From: Chytridium lagenaria
Taxonomy: Eukaryota; Chytridiomycota; Chytridiomycetes; Chytridiales; Chytridiaceae
Assembly (NCBI GenBank): GCA_025449115.1
Contig: JAHLKC010000130.1
Location: forward strand, 53,040-117,039
Direction of reading: 5' to 3'
DNA length: 64,000 nucleotides
Below are positions 56,400-64,000 of the stretch, in pieces. Made by a program: the position numbers and the translations under genes. The notes beneath the pieces are model-generated. The model saw only the letters and a program-made list of their open reading frames with translations. It made no database searches and was not told the origin of the DNA. The first letter of the stretch is position 1. Every line of letters begins with the position of its first letter.

Positions 56400-56690
56400 T
56401 GCACGTCACCCGTGACATTATCATTTTCTTTCTCGCTCTTTCATTTTCTATTTGCAAATAAATCTTATTCGTCTAAAAGAGGAGGATTTTCTTTTAACAC
56501 AAAACCAGAAACGTCGTTCACCTTTCTAGGCCAGACCGGGGCATTGTGTGTAAGTGGGCCCTGATTTGATGTAATTGCTGGTTAACTTTCGGCGATTTTT
56601 ATCCGCCATGCAAACAACCTTGACTCAAAAATCAGTCGTTGACCAGTTTAATTTTTCTTATTAGTGAAGTAAAGAGTGTCGCTGCCAACC

Positions 56691-59600
56691 ATGTCCAGTC
56701 GACAAACAGGCATCCCAAAGCGAACCTCTGACAACAATGTCTCAGGGAGAGCGGACGGGCAGCCAATGTACGGGAGATCGAATGGTGACGCCTCCGGAGT
56801 TTCGTCGTTATACGGGAGGCCCGAAGCTCCTCAAGGTCAGTGGCTCATCGTCTCCGCAGTGCCCAACACCGAACAATCATCGAGATACTCGCTTTAGTGT
56901 ATTCCAATTGACACTCTTATAATAGGCAGAGACACATCGGCAAGATGGACGCCAGAGAATGGCCAAAGGGATAATAATCGATTTTCCAGAGCTTCAGAAG
57001 GCGAATCCTATCGCCCATCCCACTCAAACGGGCATGACAGGAAACGCCGAATAATGCAAGAAAGGAACGAGTACCTTCAGACGTTCTGCGAACACATGGC
57101 ATCTGTTCAAAGAGCATCAAGACCAAGAACCGTCCCTTTGCTCAAATCATTTTACGTTCAGTATCGTGTCGCAAACCCCGTTGCAAGGCTTTCCCCATCG
57201 AGTCTAGTTTATGACCTGCGGACAAAGCGGAAGGTGGTGGTTATCACCGACTATAATGCCAAATTAATAGAGTGGACGGAAACGTTGGTAAAGGATTATG
57301 GGGCAAGCGAGATTTCTACAAGCTCGCCCAGCAGGGTGCCCTTGCCGGCAACTGGATCTACGACCTCATCGCGTCAGCAGATAACCAGATCTGAGCATAT
57401 ACTGTTAAACAGTTCACGAGAAGAGTTAGAGAAGAACAAGGAGCATATTGAGGTTGCGAATATCCAGGAATTGTTGCTGGATGTGTGTTCTAAACAGCAG
57501 ATGACGCAGAGTGATTTTGATGCAGATAGAATGGTCGATGGAGATGGAACCGTTGTTGTTCAAAAACAACCTACACCGTTCACAATTGTATTTCAAGTTC
57601 GCAACAAGAAGATTGGGAAAGTTCGAGCATTGAAACATCCGTACTTTCTCGTTGGCGCTCCTGGTCTCTCTGTGGAAGCTCCAGTGGGTCGTGCCGGTGA
57701 ACGACCCATTCCAGCGACAGATACGATCATGCTGGAACCCCCAGCCATGAAATTCTTTACGTTTAAATTTCTTCCAAAGATGCATGGGACTGTAAAGGAT
57801 ACACTTGTATTCGATTTTGGGGATTTTGTGATTTGCCGGTATATATCGATACGGGTTGAGGATTCGGAGATTATGAGTTCTGTGCGCGCCGTGGAGAATC
57901 AAGGACCGCTGGCGAAACAGAAGTCGCAGCGGCGAAAGCCGAAACCGATTGCCCCAACTATTGTGAGAGGGCCTCGGGTGGAAAAGTAATACTCGTTTCT
58001 TTTTCTCCAGCTGTTTATTCGGATATTAAATGATGAATAGGCCGCTTTTTGAGGGACTTCCAATACCATTGGCAGCATATGAGATTCCCAAGGCCATTCG
58101 TGAGAGATTTGAGAATTTAGATGGGGACGATCCGTTTAGAGGTATGCTTTTTTTTTTAGCACGGTTTTCGGATTATTGATATTGATAGATGATGAAATGG
58201 ACTTGTCACCTGAAACTTATCGAACTGTTTTTGAAACACTGCAGTACATTGAGGAGATTCAGATGGAAGCTGATATTCGAAAGTATGATTTGGAGAGAGT
58301 GAAATTGAGTCTAGGACGACGGCATTTTGTTCTTAATGGTTTGAATTTATATGAGTATTGTTGTCACTTACCCTTTTTGTAGTTCAGGGGCTGGCTGAGA
58401 AACGCCCGAACGTGATGTATGGTGATAAGATATATGTTCGGAGAAGCGGATACGGAGATCGTGAATATGAAGGCTATATTAATTATATGAGCAAAGAAGA
58501 TGTGAGTTTTGGTGTCATTTTTTTTTACAGTATTGACGAATATTTATTTTTTTTAAAATAGATCCAGATTCAATTTAACCCAGCATTTATTACTAATGTT
58601 TATATGGCGAATATGGAATTTGACGTTAGATTCACGTTCAGTCGGACACCATTGAGACGATGCTATCAAGCTTTGCAATTGATGGATACTGTACCCGTTT
58701 CTTTGAAATTTCCAAATACCCCTCCCTTGGTGAATGCACCACCTGCGAATCCAAGACCGCTGGATATGAATGGTCCGGGTATGAGAGATTTGAATGAGGA
58801 GCAAAAGATGGCTATCCGCAATGTGGTTGAAAAGAGGAATGGACCAAATCCTTATATGTAAGTTTATTAAGGCTTTATTATGTTGTAAACTAATCCATGT
58901 CTAGTATTTTTGGGCCCCCAGGCATGTTCAACGTTCTTTTTATGATTCGGTTTTCTAATTATGTTTTAGGCACTGGAAAAACCAAATGTCTCGTGGAATG
59001 CATCCGTCAAGTCCACAACTGCTACAGGGCCAGAACATGGCGATTCTAGCCCTCGCACCCTCCAACCTTGCTGCGGACCAACTTGTTGAAAGGTTATCCA
59101 AGAGCGGGTTTACAAAGATGGAGATGATTAGGATTCATTCATACCAGAGGCCTGTGACAGAGATTTCGCCGGTGGTTGCACAGTATTCGAGGGTGCGAAG
59201 AAATATGGAGGGTATTGATGAGTTTTCGTTGTTGTTGGCAAGAGACATTTTGCCATTTAAAGTTGTGGTTACGACTTGCATTACTGGGGGATTGTTGTAT
59301 TCTGCGGGGATACCTCGTGGACATTTCAAGTAAGTTGTTTAATTGTGATTGTAACTCTCTATGCTGTTTTGCGCAGTTTTTTATTATATTATGATTCCTA
59401 ACATATCACTAGGTTCTTTTGTGTTGATGAAGCCGGTCAAGCAACGGAGCCGGAGTTGTGGATTTCCATTGCCGGCCTGATCGACCCACTAAAGGGCAGT
59501 ATCGTCCTTGCTGGAGACCCGAAGCAACTAGGACCTACTCTTCGATCCGTAAGTCTTTATAGAGAATTATAAGTACTAACAGATTTTTAGGTTCTCGCAA

Positions 59601-60686
59601 AACGATACGGCTTGGAGAAATCATACATGGAGCGATTAATCGAGCTCCCATTATACGCTCAGGCGGATGCTGCACAGGTGACAAAGAGTGGTGCTTCCAC
59701 CTTGAGAGCTTCTCAGCAATATGTGAACCCGTCGATTATCACAAAACTCGTTCGTAACTACCGCTCTCATCCAAAGATTCTTGCCATTTCGAGTTCGCTT
59801 TTCTATAATAGCGAGCAGGTTGCTGCTGCGGATAAGAATATGAGGGAGTCTTTTGAGGATTGGGAAGGATTACCGACAAAGGGGTTTCCGATTATTTTCC
59901 AAGGTATTCAAGGAAGGGATATGCAGGAAGGCACCAGTCCCTCATGGTAAGAGCAGACTTTTTTTTAAGTAGATAGAATATTTTTATAGATGATCGCTCT
60001 TGATTAACTTTTGTTTCTGTTTAGGTACAATCCGGATGAAATCGGTTTGGTAAAAAAGTGGGTTTTGGATATATTCAAGGCTAGGGGCAAGGGTGTTTCC
60101 TACGACCAGATCGGAATCATTACTCCATACCGCTGCCAGGTGCAGAAGATAGACACCTTACTGAGGGGCTTGGGCTGCAAAGTGGCTAGTGTGGAAGAAT
60201 TTCAAGGTGGTTGTTTGTCTGCATCGAAAGTTTTGTGGTTTTATTGTACTGATTTCTTTTTTTCCTCTATCAAGGTCAGGAACGTCGTATTATCATCATA
60301 TCTACGGTGAGATCAACCGCCGCTCATGTCCAACAGGATATGATGCACAACCTCGGATTTTTGCAAAACTACAAGCGCTTCAACGTGGCGGTTTCGCGAG
60401 CAAAGGCTCTCCTTGTTGTTATCGGAAACCCGGTCATTCTTGAAATGGATCCTTACTGGGGTGCCCTTGTCAAATATTGCCGGGCTAACAAGGCCCTTAT
60501 TGGATATGACCCTGCTGGTGGAGCTTCGCTGGCTCCAAAGTTTCTTGATCAGCTTAGTCGTCTGCGGATGGCTGAGGAAAAGTCGGAGGAGGAAGAGATA
60601 TTTAATATTTTGGAAGGCGAGAATGATGGGACTGGATTAGTCAAACTACTGCGCAGGAAGACCCGGCGTGGGATTTCCGTGGTTAG
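56691..60686 (+). CDS. MOV10/SDE3-like superfamily 1 RNA helicase
   Basis: A UPF1-like SF1 helicase of the MOV10/Armitage/SDE3 group. An Arg-rich N-terminus is followed by a beta-rich region ([36 protein letters not shown]) typical of MOV10. The helicase core follows: [14 protein letters not shown] (Q-like), the Walker [27 protein letters not shown] (Ia), [12 protein letters not shown] (II, DEAG), [12 protein letters not shown] (III), [10 protein letters not shown] (IV), [27 protein letters not shown] (V) and [16 protein letters not shown] (VI). Thirteen or so exons were traced (56691-56836, 56926-57985, 58041-58141, and onward), including a 17-nt micro-exon. One-base breaks lie near 59033 (after YRA) and near 60650, where restoring a base gives the natural C-terminus [13 protein letters not shown] with TAG at 60684. 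The family acts in RNA silencing and in control of viruses and retroelements. Confidence 0.87.
58905..58921 (+). other. 17-nt micro-exon splitting the helicase P-loop, followed by a GC-AG intron
   Basis: The upstream intron 58858-58904 (GTAAGT...CTAG) and downstream intron 58922-58969 (GCATGT...TTTTAG) bracket TATTTTTGGGCCCCCAG. It encodes the IFGPPG of the Walker A motif and joins in phase to [10 protein letters not shown]. The downstream donor is GC rather than GT. Confidence 0.8.
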
Positions 60687-61218
60687 TACTTTTCGCGAGA
60701 ATTTCGCCAAAAAGCATGTTCTTAAGTCACCAAGATGGTGCATTTCCCCCCTTTCCCCAACCCCCCCCCCCCCCCGCCCCACCCCCCCGACATTTCCATA
60801 ATTTTCAGTCGTTGCGTCGCTGCTGTTTTTGTTTTTCCTGTATTGATGGTTCACGGATTCGTTACTTCTGATACCACGATCGATGTTTGTTTTGTTGGCT
60901 GATGCTTGGAACTGTAAACTTTTATTGATGTTGTGTTTCTTTTTTGCTCTTTTCTTTTTTTTGTTGATTTCTGTTGTTCACCAATGTTTGCTTGTATGGC
61001 TATTGCGTCGATGATTTATTTAATTTCTGTAGAAATGTATGTTCCTGTTGCTTGTTATAATTGCTAAAGAAGAAAATAATGTAGAGATCTTGCTAAAGCG
61101 ATTTTTCGCCATACTGAAGGGTGGGTAGGAGATAAAGCGGGACGTTTTACGTATGTGAAGTGACCGAGTTTACCATATTGGTGCAACCGACTTTGCCACT
61201 CAAAAAAAAACAAGAGAA
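60687..61218. other. Intergenic region, no gene seen
   Basis: Contains a C13-type run near 60761-60776 and T-rich 3' flank of the helicase gene. The last 100 bp precede the kinase-like gene's ATG. Confidence 0.5.
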
Positions 61219-62503
61219 ATGAAGCATCGAATTGCAAGGCTGCGAGAACGGATGAGCTACGCCGAGGCAGCTATATTTGAAGTCCAAAAGGGACTGGATA
61301 TTGTGTTGAAAAGGCTGGACGTATTGAGGAATATGCCCATGAGTAAGGAGCAAGAAGAACTCATCGCCATGTTGATGGTGGAGGAAAACAACTTGAATGA
61401 TGAGCAACTACGCTACGAGTCTGCTTATTGGGAGCTTCATGATCAGATGGAACAATCGTCTGAGGCGCTAGCAAGTAAGAAGTTTCATTTTTTTTTTCTT
61501 TCGTCATTCTTCTTGTCTATTCACTGAGGGTTTTGTTTCCATAGGTCTGTCAGATGCTTACGTTGAGAAAATCGCGCGAGGTCATCACCCCGAAACTTCG
61601 GCACCCGAGATCCCAGACCCAGAGGTTATTGAAATACCACTTACCGTGGCCTCCTCGGAATCCCCTACTCACCAAAACACACGCACCCATATTGGCGTTA
61701 CTAAAACCCGTCGCGGGTTTCTCATGTCACTCCAAAGCCCAGGTACAAGCCTCAACCTCACGCTCAAATTCCACACTGGCCCGGAAAAACACTTGATGCT
61801 AAAAAATGAATTGGTTGCCCTTGATGCGCTGAAGGGAATAGCGGGTGTTCCAGGGTTGGTTTGGTCGTCATCCACCGCGTCAACCATGATCTTGACGCCG
61901 TTTTGTTCACCGCTGCGGGAGAGGGACTTGGGGAGCGCAAGAGCTTTAATTAAAGTCGTCGAGACTTTGGAGAGGGTGCATGAATGTGGGTTTGTGCATC
62001 GGGATTTGTCTTTAAAGAATGTGATGATGGCGGAAACTGGGGATGTGTATATTGTAGGCTGGGGTTGCGCCATCACCTCGACACAAGAGTTTATGGGAAA
62101 CACAACGTATGCATCTGATAGGGTATTGAAGCTTTTGATGTCGGAGGTTTATTACTTTGTTTACCGGCCTGAAGATGATCTTGTGGCTTGGGTAAAGATT
62201 TTTGCGATGATGGTGGAGGAGAGTTTTGGGCGAGTTGAGGTGGAGAGTTGGGATGGGTTTTTTGAAGCGTATCCGAGGTTTGAGGTGTTGAGAAAATGTG
62301 CGCTGAGGAGAGATTATTCGGCGTTGAAGGAGATGCGGGGAGGGTGTTGGAAGAAAGCGAGAAACAATTGGCGTGGCGTCGATGAAAGTTTGGAAACCTT
62401 TATGTTATGTTCCCCCCGTTTAGTCGAATTATCTCCACATTTCTTGAACACCCTTGCTGGCTTTTTGTATGTATTAGATTATTTTTTTTCTTCTTTTGTT
62501 TGA
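61219..62503 (+). CDS. Protein-kinase-like (FunK1-like) protein with coiled-coil N-terminus and altered DxG motif
   Basis: Exons are 61219-61474 and 61545-62503, joined in phase and unbroken. Residues 1 to about 85 are a coiled coil (RIARLRERMSYAEAAIFEVQ, KEQEELIAMLMVEENNL). The kinase-like domain follows: an N-lobe with KNELVALDALKGIAGVPGLV, a loop HECGFVHRDLSLKNVMM (HRD motif, N retained), and VYIVGWGCAITSTQEFMGN where the metal-binding DWG-type Asp is Gly. Then comes TTYASDRVLKLL (APE-like region) and a helical C-lobe. Similar fungal FunK1-type kinases normally read IDWG or IDWD there. Loss of this Asp predicts weak or absent phosphotransfer. The C-terminus ends in a hydrophobic stretch (LAGFLYVLDYFFSSFV). 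Confidence 0.75.
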
Positions 62504-62807
62504 AGGGGTGTTTTTGCCTATCCCTGGAAATGCATCATGTAAATACATTATCTATTAATAAGTAGAGATCAAACAGCAAAACCCGGTAATGCTGCAGTGC
62601 TTACTAGAATTTCTTTGAATCCGCTCTCTTTCACCCACACAACAAAAAAAACAAAACTAGAACCTACATCTCAACAGCCTACAAAAATCAGCCTACAAAA
62701 ATCGTCCTCAATACTTGCAAAGATGAGTGAAAAAATGACGGCCAAATTAATTTATACATATAATCTACATAACATCGTTGATAACGTAAATATACAATAT
62801 ACTTCTA
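62504..62807. other. Convergent intergenic region
   Basis: Shared 3' flank between the kinase-like gene and the minus-strand gene at the window end. It is AT-rich and no gene was seen. Confidence 0.45.
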
Positions 62808-64000
62808 TTACTCATCCAGCACCTCCTTCTTCCTTTCTTCCCCTTCACCCCCTTCTCCTTCTTCCCCACACTCTCCCCATTCTCCTTCTTCCCACCATCC
62901 CCTTCTTCCCTCCTCCTCTCGGCCGGTTTCTCAGCAACCATCTTCTCCAACTTCCTCGCAACATCCTCGCTCCCCCCCTCCCTCTCATCCACCACCAACC
63001 TCACCACCATCTCAACCCCCATCCGTCGTCCACAACACCCCCACCCTCAACCCCCCAACTCCGTCCCCACTTTGCAAAAAAATGCTCCACAGTGCCCGCT
63101 CCACCACCACAACAGGTCGTGCAACCTTGGACCGGGTGGCGAGACGCCTGGGAGGTGAGCGTCGAGGGGGGGATGTCACCTAGGATAAGGGAGGTGCAGT
63201 GGAAGGGTCCGACGAGGAGGAGATTGGGGAGGGATGATGAGGACTTGGGATTTGCGGAGGGGAGAGCGGCGTTGGATGGTTATGGTTGTAGGATTTGATG
63301 GGGAAAGGCTCGAGGAGACGTTTAAGCTCAGAGTGGGATGTCGTAGGTTTCTAGTGAGAACAAAAGAGATTGCCTCAATACATTTTTGCGCGTCATATAA
63401 AAAGCGCAAAGAAGTAAACAAACAACCAAAGAGATTGCCTCAATACTTCTTTGCGCATAATAAAAAAGCGCAAAGAAGAAGAAGAAAAAGAAAGAGTTTG
63501 CCCAAAACCATTTTTTGCGCATCATAATAAAAATGTACAAAGAAGAAGAAAAACAACAAACTCGATGGTACACTACCAAAAACAACGTCGCCCCACCAAA
63601 GGGGAGGGGAGACAACAGCAGAAAGAAAGAACTCACCACAAGCACCGCCTCCACCCTCTCATTCTTCCTCACCACCCTAAAACACTCCCCCCAACCTCCC
63701 ACTCCCAACCACAACAACAATCCTCCCTCCCTCCCCACACTTTCTCGCAACCGCCTCCCCAATCCCCTCGCCCTCCTCGTCCACCCCAAGCAACCGCAAG
63801 CTGACACACAACAAGTTTCACCATCTCCGGATCCCCCTTCCCATTCAACACATCCCGGAAAACAGGGGCATGGGTTCGTAGTGCGACGCGCTTTTCGAGA
63901 GCAGAGGTGGTCTGGATGTCGTGAAGGTCGATGTGGGGGTGGTTGGATCACGGGGAGGAGTAGGAGAGAAGAGCTGGGAGCGAGGGTTAGATACAAGGAT
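62808..64000 (-). CDS. Unrecognised protein, 5' end outside window, frame-broken
   Basis: A minus-strand coding pattern enters from the right edge: HDIQTTSALEKRVALRTHAP, VFRDVLNGKGDPEMVKLVVC, GIGEAVARKCGEGGRIVVVV and VRKNERVEAVLV. It meets a GT donor near 63638. After an intron of about 290 bp with repeats (acceptor near 63350), a frame with NLLLVGPFHCTSLILGDIPP may follow, then MVVRLVVDEREGGSEDVARK and LEKMVAEKPAERRREEG. A Lys/Glu-rich tail ends KKEVLDE at 62808. Several one-base breaks are needed, and there is also a plausible longer C-terminus to 62765. A BTB- or ARM-like fold is possible from texture only; no family is claimed. Confidence 0.4.
63352..63540. repeat. Intronic repeats, GATTGCCTCAATAC type
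   Basis: Three related units, each with an AGAGATTGCCTCAATAC-like (the third AGAGTTTGCCCAAAACC) start, a TTTTTGCGC-like middle and a short GCGCAAAGAAG palindrome-forming end, recur at about 63365, 63429 and 63491. GCGC(A)AAGAAG pairs with CTTCTTTGCGC, so each unit can form a hairpin. Confidence 0.7.

Overview
The window is eukaryotic and looks like an early-diverging, zoosporic fungus, most likely a chytrid. That assignment is inference from gene content; no marker tree could be built. Genes carry many short GT-AG introns (mostly 45-110 bp), and intergenic DNA is AT-rich with long A/T runs. Gene content mixes ordinary fungal functions (pyrroline-5-carboxylate reductase, OMP decarboxylase, mitochondrial SSB, MFS transporter, M50B-like peptidase, MOV10-like helicase) with secreted or GPI-anchored surface proteins (GH26, DM13, DM13-DOMON-cupredoxin, VWFD-mucin-EGF). 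No tRNA, rRNA, CRISPR array or intact transposon was recognised.

Layout. 1-2.2 kb: convergent P5CR (+, cut by the window edge) and URA3-type OMP decarboxylase (-). 2.6-4.7 kb: a GPI-anchored GH26-like glycoside hydrolase (+). 6.1-10.6 kb: an unrecognised spliced gene and two DM13 proteins (-), one extended by DOMON and cupredoxin-like domains. 11.6-15.3 kb: a single-pass mucin-like membrane protein and a 12-TM MFS transporter (-). 17.0-19.7 kb: a large VWFD/Thr-rich/EGF adhesin (-), followed by a 4-kb gene desert. 23.9-27.0 kb: the most striking gene, a bacterial-type extracellular solute-binding domain joined through one membrane helix to a cytoplasmic SH3 domain and coiled coil. 27.6-33.3 kb (-): a four-TM protein with an 18-residue tandem repeat, an M50B-like metallopeptidase, and an ATPase inhibitor with two IF1 motifs. 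33.9-39.5 kb: two head-to-head paralogous alpha/beta hydrolases flanking a small coiled-coil gene and a 230-bp non-coding tandem duplication. 40.1-46.7 kb: a direct 2.65-kb segmental duplication, each copy with an acidic protein hydrophobic at both ends. 47.1-64 kb: a polytopic membrane protein, a transmembrane RING-H2 ligase, an NLS-bearing low-complexity protein, a double-BTB protein, mitochondrial SSB, a MOV10-like helicase, a kinase-like protein and an edge-truncated gene.

A window-wide oddity colours every call. More than thirty single-base frame breaks interrupt otherwise well-conserved genes, most behaving as a missing base and often beside homopolymers. Because they hit core metabolic genes, they look more like residual indel errors of a draft assembly than real decay, but the sequence alone cannot settle this. 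Many genes below are therefore given as one span joining several frames. A few genes (GH26, the 47-kb membrane protein, the kinase-like protein) are unbroken.
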